Assembly: GCF_015594925.2 (NCBI RefSeq)
Contig: NZ_CP087590.1
Coordinates: 3,224,001-3,288,000, forward strand
Source of the DNA: Vibrio sp. VB16
GTDB lineage: Bacteria; Pseudomonadota; Gammaproteobacteria; Enterobacterales; Vibrionaceae
DNA length: 64,000 bases
Direction of reading: 5' to 3'
In this document: positions 51,847 through 60,873 of the stretch, one piece after another
Layout of the letters: each line of letters starts with the position of its first letter
Numbering within the stretch: position 1 is the first letter of the stretch
Program-made: the position numbers and the translations under genes
The notes under the pieces: model-generated
The model's database searches: none
What the model saw: only the letters and a program-made list of their open reading frames with translations
What the model was told of the DNA's origin: nothing

Positions 51847-52317
51847 TTACTCCCCTAATGCCTTTAACCAAACTTCTTGCTCACGCTGTACTTGAAAAAT
51901 AGAGCCAGAACTGCAAATAGCCACGGTCGTTACGCGAAAATACTTAAGATCATCGGGCAGAGATAATTCTGGTGCCGTACAGGTTACCTGTGGCGTGGAA
52001 CAAGGCAGTCCTTTCGCTAAGTCATCCCTTGCACTCGTGTTACCACTAATGGAACTACAATTGGTTACAAGCTCTGAAAGGCTGCCATCCCCCCCAATTG
52101 GGTATAGCCGTGTTAGCGCCCATTCACTAGCCGAATTTGCTAAAAACCAAGCTTGGGTACCCAGGCTTTCTCTTGTTAACGTATCCTGATTCGACCATTT
52201 TATGCGCATTAAATTGGAGGCGAGCAAGCTCATCACGACGACAATAAACACCGCCATAATGATCATATTACCATGCTGCCTTTTCGGCTTAGCACCGAAC
52301 CTCTGTTTAAGGAACAT
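51847..52317 (-). CDS. mshP: MSHA biogenesis protein MshP
   Basis: A 156-residue minor pilin-like protein. One N-terminal hydrophobic helix (NMIIMAVFIVVVMSLLASNL) follows a basic RQHG. Unlike its neighbours it has no Phe-Thr-Leu-x-Glu after the Gly, resembling PilX-type minor pilins that lack the consensus Glu5. The rest contains Cys pairs and ends near the mshQ start. It overlaps mshO by 11 bp. Confidence 0.88.
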   Translation of the reverse strand: MFLKQRFGAKPKRQHGNMIIMAVFIVVVMSLLASNLMRIKWSNQDTLTRESLGTQAWFLANSASEWALTRLYPIGGDGSLSELVTNCSSISGNTSARDDLAKGLPCSTPQVTCTAPELSLPDDLKYFRVTTVAICSSGSIFQVQREQEVWLKALGE

Positions 52318-53071
52318 TTAACACCTGCACATCATGTTTATAAGAACTCTTTTCACCATTGTTATCAAATAATAGATCCATGTGTACTAAGCCCCCCCTC
52401 TGAAGGGTCGGCTCCGTGTAATGAAACTGGCTATCTGAAAAACGCAGTCCATCACCCACCGTATTTTTACTGCCTGAACCAACGCTTTTTGTAATAACTC
52501 CAGTGCTAGCAATACAATAGGACACCTGATTAGAATAGGTATAGTAACGATTGGCTATCGAGTGGCTATCGAAATTGTCATTTACCTGATACGCATAGAC
52601 CCCTGCGCTTAGGACGACCTCAATACAGCTTGTAACATTGGTATCACGACACCCAACTAAAGAGAGTGAACGACTATTATCATTAAGATCATCGGGTTGA
52701 CTCGGGTTAATCGTAAGCCGATCCCCACTCGCTCCGCTTATGCGTTTTCCTTGATTATCAACAACGAACTGAAGCGTTCGATCGACCTCATTTCGTGAAT
52801 AAAAACCGGCATTGTTGATAGGATAAAAGGTTAAACACTTATCACCTTGTGAATCGTTCACGACATTAAAACTATTGGGTACAGCATGACGAATTTCCCT
52901 CGTCATTTTTTCTATTACAAATCGAGCCTGATTTTGAATTCTCTGCCTATCAATGCTATCCGCATAGCCTCTGGACCCCATTTCTATTACTGAACCGGCA
53001 CCAATAAAGATGATGCCCATAATAATGATAGTCATCACCATTTCAATTAGAGTAAAACCGTTAACTCTCAT
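52307..53071 (-). CDS. mshO: MSHA minor pilin MshO
   Basis: A 254-residue prepilin-like protein with a very short leader, MRVNG, followed by FTLIEMVMTIIIMGIIFIG. The Gly-Phe junction is the prepilin peptidase site and Glu5 is present. GAGGGA lies 7 nt before the ATG, which overlaps the mshD stop as TAATG. It forms part of the pilus-initiating minor pilin set. Confidence 0.92.
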   Translation of the reverse strand: MRVNGFTLIEMVMTIIIMGIIFIGAGSVIEMGSRGYADSIDRQRIQNQARFVIEKMTREIRHAVPNSFNVVNDSQGDKCLTFYPINNAGFYSRNEVDRTLQFVVDNQGKRISGASGDRLTINPSQPDDLNDNSRSLSLVGCRDTNVTSCIEVVLSAGVYAYQVNDNFDSHSIANRYYTYSNQVSYCIASTGVITKSVGSGSKNTVGDGLRFSDSQFHYTEPTLQRGGLVHMDLLFDNNGEKSSYKHDVQVLNVP

Positions 53072-53679
53072 TAATAGTTCCCTCTATGAGCAACAAAATC
53101 GTACGAACCATAACTGCCCGCCACAATCTCTACTCTCACTTTCTTAAATTGGCTAGAGCCACCAACACTCACCTTATCAACGGTCACATTAGCGGCGAAA
53201 TTTGGGTACTCAGCAAGAATAGAATTACCTAAAACATCGCTTAAGCTGCCGACTTCACTCTCTGTACAATTCGCTTTACTGGCCTCATTGGTGTACCAAC
53301 ATCCAATATAATCGTCTACATCGTTAAAATTTTCTGGCTTACGAACCGTGCCAGAGGCATCGAATTCAGTCGTACCCGCATCTGGACCTAAAGTCGTCGA
53401 ACAAAGAACAAGTGCTCCGTTCGAATCATTTTCACCGCAACGAATAAAACCACCGTCAGGGTCACTATTATGATCATACCCTCGGGCCAAAATCTCTGTT
53501 GTTAAGCTGTTGGCCAACGCAGAGGCACGGACTTCGTAATGTGAGCGAGCAGAGTCTTGTATCTGTGGGAATAGAAATGAAGTCATCGTCACCATCGCAA
53601 TACCAATAATAACGATAGCGACAATGCTCTCTATCAACGTAAATCCAGCCGATTTTCTAGAGAAACGATTAACAGCCAT
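53071..53679 (-). CDS. mshD: MSHA minor pilin MshD
   Basis: A 202-residue prepilin with leader MAVNRFSRKSAG followed by FTLIESIVAIVIIGIAM. Glu5 is present. The ATG at 53679 has AGGG 8 nt upstream; a nearby ATG at 53685 is too close to that site. It overlaps the mshC stop by 11 bp. Cys residues in the C-terminal half suggest disulfides. Confidence 0.9.
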   Translation of the reverse strand: MAVNRFSRKSAGFTLIESIVAIVIIGIAMVTMTSFLFPQIQDSARSHYEVRASALANSLTTEILARGYDHNSDPDGGFIRCGENDSNGALVLCSTTLGPDAGTTEFDASGTVRKPENFNDVDDYIGCWYTNEASKANCTESEVGSLSDVLGNSILAEYPNFAANVTVDKVSVGGSSQFKKVRVEIVAGSYGSYDFVAHRGNY

Positions 53680-54127
53680 AAACATACCCTACGCTACTAA
53701 TACAAACACCAACCGCTTCCGTAGGGCTTTTTATATTAATTCTTACATTACTTGGTGTCGGTTCGCCTAACAGGTCAAAGTCTACCGTCATAGCCGGATC
53801 AAAGGTTACCTCTTCAGGTAATACTAGATTATTGCTACGAGTATCATCGGTCGAACTGCAACTGGCTAAGGAACCTAAACAATCACTTGTGATGGATAAA
53901 CGATATTCTGATGAAAGGGAGTCGGAAGCATCAATATTGGATTGCATACGGCCAAGCTGGATCTGGCGTATGATCGATATGGCTTGTTCTTGAGCGGCGT
54001 AAGGAGAAAAACTGGAGACGCCGATATAGCGGCTAGCCGCATAAACGGAAAGTATGCTAAGAAGGAGAATAACAACGACTAATTCGACAAGGGTAAAGCC
54101 ATTGTGACTGTCTGAGGTCGACTTCAT
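53669..54127 (-). CDS. mshC: MSHA minor pilin MshC
   Basis: A 152-residue prepilin with leader MKSTSDSHNG then FTLVELVVVILLLSIL. Glu5 is present. A GTG at 54136 could add three residues; the ATG at 54127 is preferred. It is the first gene after mshA, from which it is separated by a hairpin (54179-54203), so mshC and the following genes are probably less expressed than mshA. Confidence 0.9.
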   Translation of the reverse strand: MKSTSDSHNGFTLVELVVVILLLSILSVYAASRYIGVSSFSPYAAQEQAISIIRQIQLGRMQSNIDASDSLSSEYRLSITSDCLGSLASCSSTDDTRSNNLVLPEEVTFDPAMTVDFDLLGEPTPSNVRINIKSPTEAVGVCISSVGYVYGC

Positions 54128-54178
54128 AGATACCACACTCGAAGGTCAATGCTAAGTATAAAATATGCTGTTAACAAT

Positions 54179-54203
54179 AAGGCCAGCATCGTTTACTGAC
54201 CTT
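54179..54203 (-). terminator. Hairpin after mshA (partial terminator)
   Basis: AAGGTCAG/CTGGCCTT, read on the minus strand, forms an 8-bp stem with one T:G wobble and a 9-nt loop. Only a weak T-rich tail (ATTGTT) follows, so partial readthrough into mshC is likely. Confidence 0.55.
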
Positions 54204-54237
54204 ATTATTATAATGGTAACTAAATTACATCATTAAA

Positions 54238-54726
54238 CTACTTACAGTCGTCCACGTTGACATTTACTGTCGGCGTATTGCCACTTTCAGTTGGCTCTAT
54301 ATACTCAACATAACACTTGGTAATATCAGCATATTTTTTAATCGCGTCAGAAGCAAATGTCGCTCTATAAGCTTTGCCATTTTTTTTCACAAACCCATCC
54401 CAATCTGTCTCGTTGTCCAACCCAGTGACTGCGTCAGGTAAATCAGCAGCTGTTGGATAACCAAATACAGTGTTAATTGTAGTTGACCCCTCTGTAATGG
54501 AAGCTCCCGTAGCACCTTTTGCTAGCGACTCGATACCATCAATCGCGGACTTACCAAATACGATACCACCAGCGCCATTAATTGCACCGGATAGACCTTG
54601 AATAGCTGAAACACGTGCATCTTCTTGCAAATTCAAAAATCTCGGTGCCGCTGTAACAGCCAGAATACCCAGAATAACAATGACCACAACCAATTCGATT
54701 AGGGTAAAACCACCTTGTCTCTTCAT
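54238..54726 (-). CDS. mshA: Major mannose-sensitive haemagglutinin pilin MshA
   Basis: A 162-residue type IV pilin with leader MKRQGG followed by [18 protein letters not shown], matching V. cholerae MshA. Glu5 is present, and the two Cys residues at the C-terminal end (TKCY and DDCK) form the D-loop. It builds the retractable MSHA pilus used for surface scanning and attachment, and is the MSHA phage receptor in some vibrios. AAAGAGAG precedes the ATG. Confidence 0.95.
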   Translation of the reverse strand: MKRQGGFTLIELVVVIVILGILAVTAAPRFLNLQEDARVSAIQGLSGAINGAGGIVFGKSAIDGIESLAKGATGASITEGSTTINTVFGYPTAADLPDAVTGLDNETDWDGFVKKNGKAYRATFASDAIKKYADITKCYVEYIEPTESGNTPTVNVNVDDCK

Positions 54727-54878
54727 AACTCACTCTCTTTAAATGAAATGTACAAGCTCAGAACAACTGAACACTTGAATTTACTAATGAATGTCTACAT
54801 TGCTGTCACTATAGGTAATAGCCAAGCAACAATACTTATCAATAGCGACATTTAAAGTAAACATCGCCATGTTAACGG

Positions 54879-55421
54879 TTAGTTGGTTAGGTTCACCAAT
54901 ACACGACCTGTCGTGATGTCGTACTCAAAATTATGATTAGTCGAGCCTTCCAACTGTGTATAAGTGCAGGTGCCACTGTTGCTTGCCGCAGCAGAGTACC
55001 TTGCATCCGCATCCGAGGTATCATTTTCAACCACGGTTGGTGGGTTTTGAAGCAGGTTTTCCATCAACTCTAAACAAATCGCGTTGGTTGCACCTGTCGC
55101 ACCCGAGTTCGCCGTACTTGAAACAGCAAGTGGATAACCGTCGCGAAAGCCACTGTTATTCGATGAGTCGGTAAGAATAAAGTCGACGCCGTCGTAATCG
55201 ACAACATTAACACTATTAACCTGCGGCCTAGATTCTGCTTCCCATTGGGCTCGAGCAGAAAGCACCGCCGTTGCAAATCCGCCTGCAACCCCTTCAATAC
55301 TTGCTTTTTTTGCTTCGTCAGTGATGTCCAAAAACTTTGGCAATGCCGCTACGGCTAATAATCCGACCACAACAATGACAATGACTAATTCAACTAAAGA
55401 AAAACCAGTCTGTTTTTTCAT
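54879..55421 (-). CDS. mshB: MSHA pilin MshB
   Basis: A 180-residue prepilin with leader MKKQTG then FSLVELVIVIVVVGLL. Glu5 is present and the helix continues to AALPKFLDI. The ATG at 55421 starts a normal leader; a longer frame from 55463 would add 14 residues before it. It lies directly upstream of mshA, as in other vibrios. Confidence 0.92.
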   Translation of the reverse strand: MKKQTGFSLVELVIVIVVVGLLAVAALPKFLDITDEAKKASIEGVAGGFATAVLSARAQWEAESRPQVNSVNVVDYDGVDFILTDSSNNSGFRDGYPLAVSSTANSGATGATNAICLELMENLLQNPPTVVENDTSDADARYSAAASNSGTCTYTQLEGSTNHNFEYDITTGRVLVNLTN

Positions 55422-55498
55422 ACTGTCTTCTACCTTTTTTTCTGGAGCGCATTCTATCTGCATGATTTATGTACTTGGTTAATTTTGCGCCAACTAAT

Positions 55499-55954
55499 TC
55501 ATTTAATTGATGTATCAATATTAATAGATAATTTTTTATCTATAATTTTCAATATTATAACATCGTGTCCTGTATAACTATAACTACAAATATAGTCATT
55601 TTTAATATTATTACTTTTTATGCTGTCTAGAGGATGCCCAAACACCTTTTTACCTTCATTTAACAACAAAAGCCAATAACCACAATCAATGACGCCTTCT
55701 TTTATCGGTAAAGGCCAACCTTCTGAATTAAATTGAATTTCTTTTTTATCCACTATCATCGTTTCTGGCCGTTTTTGAATCAACCAGTTCTCTTTGTAGA
55801 AATTCGCTTTATTAAGCATTCTTTTTGCAGCGACCGCATAGGCGGTTTCCATCGTTGTAACCTGTAGTTTATTTCCTATAGATAGAACCGATAGCGTCAA
55901 TATGGATATCAATAATAACCATACTGCAAATCGAGGTGACACCAACGGATTCAC
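55499..55954 (-). CDS. mshF: MSHA biogenesis protein MshF
   Basis: A 151-residue protein with one N-terminal hydrophobic helix (about residues 7-27), PRFAVWLLLISILTLSVLS. It lacks a prepilin cleavage motif. The likely start is GTG at 55954, with AAGGA 8 nt upstream, 5 bp after the mshG stop. A longer ATG frame from 55996 would overlap mshG. Its role in assembly is unclear. It is more AT-rich than its neighbours. Confidence 0.8.
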   Translation of the reverse strand: MNPLVSPRFAVWLLLISILTLSVLSIGNKLQVTTMETAYAVAAKRMLNKANFYKENWLIQKRPETMIVDKKEIQFNSEGWPLPIKEGVIDCGYWLLLLNEGKKVFGHPLDSIKSNNIKNDYICSYSYTGHDVIILKIIDKKLSINIDTSIK

Positions 55955-55959
55955 AATGG

Positions 55960-57192
55960 CTATCCTTTTCCCTGTATCGCATCCAACATCCCCCACATTG
56001 GTAGGAATATCCCCAACGCTAAGATCAATACAATACCAGCGACAAACACTAACAATATAGGTTCAATTCTCGCGGTTAATGTTTTGAGATCATAATCAAC
56101 TTCTCGATCATAAAAATCGGCCACTTCTAATAATAGCTCATCAATACGTCCCGTCTCTTCACCTACGGAAATCATTTGAATAACTAATGGGGTAAAAATA
56201 CCACTTTTGATGGCGGTATTTGAGACCGTACCCCCTGCTTCTATCGAACTTTTCATTGCCAATAGCCGTAATTCAAGAAATCGATTTCCCATCGCTTCTG
56301 CTGATAGCGCAATAGATTGGTTCAGTGGCACGCCTGATTTCAACATGAGAGCAAATGTTCGTGAAAACCTCGCCATTTGAGCTCGAGTGACAATGCTACC
56401 TACTATGGGCATTTTTAATCTAAAACCATCCCACTTCTCTCTGCCGCTAGGGCTTGATGTCCATGTTTTAAATGCAAATAAGGCGCCAAATATACCAGCA
56501 ATAATTGCTCCCCAATATGAGACGACAAAATTGGACGTGCCAATTAATATTCGTGTCGGTAATGGCAGGTCGACACCAAATCGACTAAACATACTGGCAA
56601 ACTGAGGGATGACGAAGTAGTTCAAGATACCGAGCGCAAGCGTAACAAAGACGATGACGAAAGTAGGATACCGCATTGCACTTTTTATTCGCTTTCTCGT
56701 CTCCAATTCTTGTTCATAGTAATTACTTAACTGAAGTAATACCTCATCCAATCGCCCTGTATTTTCGCCCACGCTAATCATAGAAACAAACAGAGAGCTA
56801 AATACGTTGCTATGCATTCCCATTGACGCCGAGAGATTTCGCCCGTTAGTCAGTTCGGATACTACGTCTTCTAACGCCTTTTTAAGCTGTTTATTGTCTG
56901 TATTAGAGGCCAATCCATTGATAGATCGTAGCAATGGAACGCCAGCTTTAGTCAGGCTATACATTTGACGACAAAATATAACCAGCACTTCTAACGGAAT
57001 CGATGGTGTGAACAGTTTAGCAAGATCAAAATTGGCGATTCCGCCACCAGACGAACTACCAATAGTAATAGAGGTAGGAATGACACCTCGATTCATCAAG
57101 GCGTCGGCAGCCAGCTCTTCAGTGGGGGCTTCTACATCCCCAACCACTTGCTTGCCATCTGTACTTCGTCCCTGATATCGAAAATTTGGCAT
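55960..57192 (-). CDS. mshG: MSHA pilus inner-membrane platform protein MshG
   Basis: A 410-residue PilC/GspF family protein with two homologous cytoplasmic T2SSF domains and three transmembrane helices. Conserved parts are FCRQMYSLTKAGVPLLRSI and FSRTFALMLKSGVPLNQSI, plus MISVGENTGRLDEVL and MISVGEETGRIDELL. The duplicated MISVGE(E/N)TGR motifs are typical. It couples MshE to pilin extraction. Confidence 0.97.
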   Translation of the reverse strand: MPNFRYQGRSTDGKQVVGDVEAPTEELAADALMNRGVIPTSITIGSSSGGGIANFDLAKLFTPSIPLEVLVIFCRQMYSLTKAGVPLLRSINGLASNTDNKQLKKALEDVVSELTNGRNLSASMGMHSNVFSSLFVSMISVGENTGRLDEVLLQLSNYYEQELETRKRIKSAMRYPTFVIVFVTLALGILNYFVIPQFASMFSRFGVDLPLPTRILIGTSNFVVSYWGAIIAGIFGALFAFKTWTSSPSGREKWDGFRLKMPIVGSIVTRAQMARFSRTFALMLKSGVPLNQSIALSAEAMGNRFLELRLLAMKSSIEAGGTVSNTAIKSGIFTPLVIQMISVGEETGRIDELLLEVADFYDREVDYDLKTLTARIEPILLVFVAGIVLILALGIFLPMWGMLDAIQGKG

Positions 57193-57238
57193 GGGTTATT
57201 TCTGACTCCGCATATTAGGCTCTGTTGACCTTTCGTGA

Positions 57239-58966
57239 TTATAAATAGATAGGTTCTTTATTGCCGGAAGCGTCACCTTCACCAAGACCTAATACTTCAT
57301 CCACACTCACCACACCTTGTAGAGCCAACTCCATTGCAGAAGCAAGCAAAGGCTTATACCCGGGTGCTTTTCTTGCTTTTTTTGCAAATCCAACGGTGTC
57401 ATCCGCACGGAGGGCATCCATCATATCTTCTCCAAACTCTAACAGCTCAAATACACCAATACGACCTTTGTAGCCCGTCAAATTACAGTTTTGACATCCA
57501 CGTCCTTTCGAGAAGGAAGCGTGTGACTGGTTAGGGAAACGGCTTTCAATCCAGATTTTCTGTGCGGTATCTAGCTCTGCCTTCGTACTACAATCAGGGC
57601 AGATCTTTCTAATTAATCGTTGAGCGAGCACCGCTCTTACGGAACTTGCGACAAGATAACCAGGCGCGCCCATATCTATCATCCTAAGAGCGCTATCCAC
57701 AGCGTCATTCGTATGCAAAGTACTCAAAACTAGGTGACCGGTTAATGCAGCACGTAACCCGATTTCAACCGTCTCTTGATCTCGCATCTCACCCACAAGA
57801 ATAATATCGGGATCTTGGCGTAAAAATGTCCGCAGAACGGTTGAAAAATCTAGATTGATTTTAGGATTAACTTGAACCTGATTCACCCTTGGCAATCGAT
57901 ATTCAACGGGGTCTTCAGCCGTGATTATCTTTTTAGACGCGTCGTTTAATTCTGACAGTGCACCATATAGTGTCGTTGTTTTCCCAGATCCTGTTGGGCC
58001 AGTGACCAATATCATGCCGTGTGGACGCTTAAGCTGATGCCTAAACCTTTCGAGAAGGTCTTTTGGTAATCCTGATTCTTCTAACTTCCTAACCCCTGTT
58101 GTTTGATCCAAAAGACGCATGACAACCGACTCACCATGTTGAACGGGCATAGTAGACATACGTATATCAATGGAATGGCCTTTAGAGCGAATATTAAATC
58201 GACCATCTTGGGGCAGCCTTTTTTCCGATATATCTAAGTTTGCCATCAGTTTTAATCGAAGGACCAATGCTGAGGCGATATTAACTTCATTCAATAACGT
58301 TTCATGCAAGATACCGTCGATTCGCTGCCTCAAACGCAACACATTCGAATCCGGTTCGATATGAATATCAGAGGCTCCTACCTGTACCGCGTCTTCAAAC
58401 AGCGAGTTGATCAGCTTAACAACCGTTACCTCATCACTATCAGCACCTTCGGTCAGACCAAAATCAAACGAATCCGTCGTTTGATGCTCTGCCTGCAACT
58501 GTTCAGCAAATGAGGCGATCTCTTTGGTTCGGCGATAATAGCGATCAAAGCCATCAACGAGTTGATGTTCCAATGAAATAACAAACTCTAACGTATACTG
58601 AGAAAGCCTTGTTAAAAGTGACTCTTGCGCAGGCAAATCAGCCGGATCACTCATTGCAACTCGTAATGTATCTCCATTTTTTCCAATAACGAGAGCACGA
58701 AGTCGACGAGCATGTACCTCTGGTAATAATTGAACCGCATCTATATCGATATCAGCACGGCTGAGATCGATAACAGGTAACAGCAGTTGTTGAGAAAGAA
58801 ATTCCAGCATCTGTGTTTCGGTTAAGAAACCCAGTTGAATAAGCGTATCGCCAAGTTTCCTGCCCGTCTTCTTTTGAGCAAGTAGAGCCTGTTCTACCGC
58901 CTGCTCTGTGACAATGCCCTCTTCTACCAACAGGTCACCGAGTCTTTTTCTGAGTTTAATTTGCAC
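57239..58966 (-). CDS. mshE: MSHA pilus assembly ATPase MshE
   Basis: A 575-residue extension ATPase of the GspE/PilB family. Walker A GPTGSGKTTTL is at about residues 322-332; Walker B, AIRA and His boxes follow, and the zinc-binding CPDC/CQNC pair is near residue 460. The N-terminus holds MshEN repeats (RLGDLLVEEGIVTEQ, KLGDTLIQLGFLTE), the c-di-GMP-binding domain named after this protein. It overlaps mshN by 11 bp. Confidence 0.97.
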   Translation of the reverse strand: MQIKLRKRLGDLLVEEGIVTEQAVEQALLAQKKTGRKLGDTLIQLGFLTETQMLEFLSQQLLLPVIDLSRADIDIDAVQLLPEVHARRLRALVIGKNGDTLRVAMSDPADLPAQESLLTRLSQYTLEFVISLEHQLVDGFDRYYRRTKEIASFAEQLQAEHQTTDSFDFGLTEGADSDEVTVVKLINSLFEDAVQVGASDIHIEPDSNVLRLRQRIDGILHETLLNEVNIASALVLRLKLMANLDISEKRLPQDGRFNIRSKGHSIDIRMSTMPVQHGESVVMRLLDQTTGVRKLEESGLPKDLLERFRHQLKRPHGMILVTGPTGSGKTTTLYGALSELNDASKKIITAEDPVEYRLPRVNQVQVNPKINLDFSTVLRTFLRQDPDIILVGEMRDQETVEIGLRAALTGHLVLSTLHTNDAVDSALRMIDMGAPGYLVASSVRAVLAQRLIRKICPDCSTKAELDTAQKIWIESRFPNQSHASFSKGRGCQNCNLTGYKGRIGVFELLEFGEDMMDALRADDTVGFAKKARKAPGYKPLLASAMELALQGVVSVDEVLGLGEGDASGNKEPIYL

Positions 58967-60029
58967 CAGACGCGTCCTCTAGACTATTGAGAATATTGAG
59001 GCGATCTCGTATAAATGACTGAGTCTGTTTTGAGACACCCACTCTTTCCGTTGCTTCTAGATACGACTCTTTCGCCTCTGGGTACATCATTTTCCTTTCT
59101 TGCTGAATGGCTAACCCTAACCACCACCTCGCATTATCTGGTTCTTTTTCTACTAACATTTGATAGGTTTCAAATGCGACAGCTGAATTTTTAATTTGCT
59201 GAGCAAGCGCTGCACGCATTGCAAGGTAATCGGTATCCACATTGTACGGTAAATAGATTAATGGACTCAGTGCAGCTTCAGGTTGGTTTTCCTTTACTAA
59301 GATCTTAGATAGAGCAATACGAAGTATCTGGCTGTCTTCATTTAGTCTAATTCCATGTTGTAATAACTCGGCCGACTTGCGTAGATTTTTCTTTCCATAA
59401 TAGAGTGCAGCTAGCCGCTTACGTGTCTCTTCATCCGATGACTGATACCTCAATGCGGTTTCGAATTCGGTGATAGCGCCATCTAAATTATTACTATCAA
59501 GCTCTTTTTTTCCTCTTTCAATCGCATAATTAGCCAACTGCAGTGGGGTCAGTTCTACTTGTTCAACCGCCATGGTACCTGCGCCCATAGCGCTCTCTTT
59601 TTCAACCGGTGTCACGGATTGCTTAACCGAGGTATCTTTTTGCTTTGCCGGCGTCGATACCTGCGCGATTAAGACTGGTGGGGCGACATAGGTTGCTTCT
59701 GTCGCTGTTGACTCGACATAGACACTGATGTTTGCATTCTCTATTACCTTTGACGTTGGCGAAGAGTTCACCGAGGTCACTATCGTTGGCTGGATTAATT
59801 GAGCATCTTGTGTCGGTATAGATAATGGTTCTGCTATTGGTGTGCTAATTGTTGTCATCTGTTGCGAAACGGCCCAACCACCAATACATAGGCTTAAAGT
59901 AAACCCACCGACCGCCCAAGCCAAATTACTCGCACCTTTCACTGCCGTAATTTCTGCTCTCACTAGCTTTGATACTTTGTCGACATCTTTGTTTGCGATG
60001 TCGGCTAGGGCGTTATTAATCACACTCAT
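58956..60029 (-). CDS. mshN: MSHA biogenesis protein MshN (TPR)
   Basis: A 357-residue protein: cytoplasmic start, one transmembrane helix (about residues 36-53), a Thr/Val/Pro-rich linker, and a C-terminal tetratricopeptide array (about 155-350). The ATG at 60029 has GGAG 6 nt upstream and overlaps the mshM stop by 4 bp. A longer start at 60047 would sit inside mshM. Confidence 0.92.
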   Translation of the reverse strand: MSVINNALADIANKDVDKVSKLVRAEITAVKGASNLAWAVGGFTLSLCIGGWAVSQQMTTISTPIAEPLSIPTQDAQLIQPTIVTSVNSSPTSKVIENANISVYVESTATEATYVAPPVLIAQVSTPAKQKDTSVKQSVTPVEKESAMGAGTMAVEQVELTPLQLANYAIERGKKELDSNNLDGAITEFETALRYQSSDEETRKRLAALYYGKKNLRKSAELLQHGIRLNEDSQILRIALSKILVKENQPEAALSPLIYLPYNVDTDYLAMRAALAQQIKNSAVAFETYQMLVEKEPDNARWWLGLAIQQERKMMYPEAKESYLEATERVGVSKQTQSFIRDRLNILNSLEDASGAN

Positions 60030-60871
60030 GTCTGTCTCCAACCCCATAATATCGGCGTTTTGTATTTTGGTTTGAGCGCATCATAGGTATCTTGAATTGC
60101 GTCGTATATAAATTGGTTTTTTATTATTTTTTCTTGATTTCCAAACGCTAAAATTAAACTTTTATGGCAAATCTGATTGATCAGTCTAGGTATACCTTTG
60201 CTTGCTTTCCATATCGCTTTTTTCTGATTTAAAGAGAAGAGTAGTTTATCTCCACCACTCATCTCTATTCGATACTGTATGTAAGCACATGCCTCAGAAA
60301 TTGTCAGTGGACGTAACTTGGCACTAAAAGTAATTCGTTGTCTGAACTGTCGCATATGATTCGCTTCCAAACGCTCATCCAATTCTGGCTGACCAAACAA
60401 AACGATCTGTAAGAGCTTTTTATCTTCCGTTTCTAAGTTACCAAACAAACGCAGCGTCTCTAAAGCTTCATCACTCAATGCCTGAGCTTCATCGATCAAA
60501 GTGATTACCTGCTTTCCATGTAAAGAGAGTTCCAACAACTTGTCTTGAATCGCATCAACCATCTGACCCGGTTCGACATGACTAATACCTAACTCTTTCG
60601 CAATCGCAGAGCGTAGACCATCTCCTGAAAGTACTGGGTTGGGTAGGTAAACCAGCCCAACATTATTCGGGAGCTGATTTATTAACATACGGCAAACCAT
60701 GGTTTTTCCAGTCCCTACCTCGCCTGTAACCTTTATCACACCTTCACCCATTTTCACCGCAGATATAACGGTCTGGAGTGCTTCATAGTGCGGCGCTAGC
60801 CCTTGAAATAGCTCGGTCATTGGAGTCAATCCAAATGGCGTTTTTTCAAAGCCAAAAAAGGTTTGGTACAT
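60026..60871 (-). CDS. mshM: MSHA biogenesis ATPase MshM
   Basis: A 281-residue AAA-type ATPase of the ExeA family. It opens MYQTFFGFEKTPFGLTP. Walker A is GEVGTGKT and Walker B is VITLIDEAQAL. Relatives assist secretin assembly or peptidoglycan remodelling. GGAG lies 6 nt before the ATG at 60871, which is 2 bp after the mshL stop. Confidence 0.94.
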   Translation of the reverse strand: MYQTFFGFEKTPFGLTPMTELFQGLAPHYEALQTVISAVKMGEGVIKVTGEVGTGKTMVCRMLINQLPNNVGLVYLPNPVLSGDGLRSAIAKELGISHVEPGQMVDAIQDKLLELSLHGKQVITLIDEAQALSDEALETLRLFGNLETEDKKLLQIVLFGQPELDERLEANHMRQFRQRITFSAKLRPLTISEACAYIQYRIEMSGGDKLLFSLNQKKAIWKASKGIPRLINQICHKSLILAFGNQEKIIKNQFIYDAIQDTYDALKPKYKTPILWGWRQT

Positions 60872-60873
60872 GA

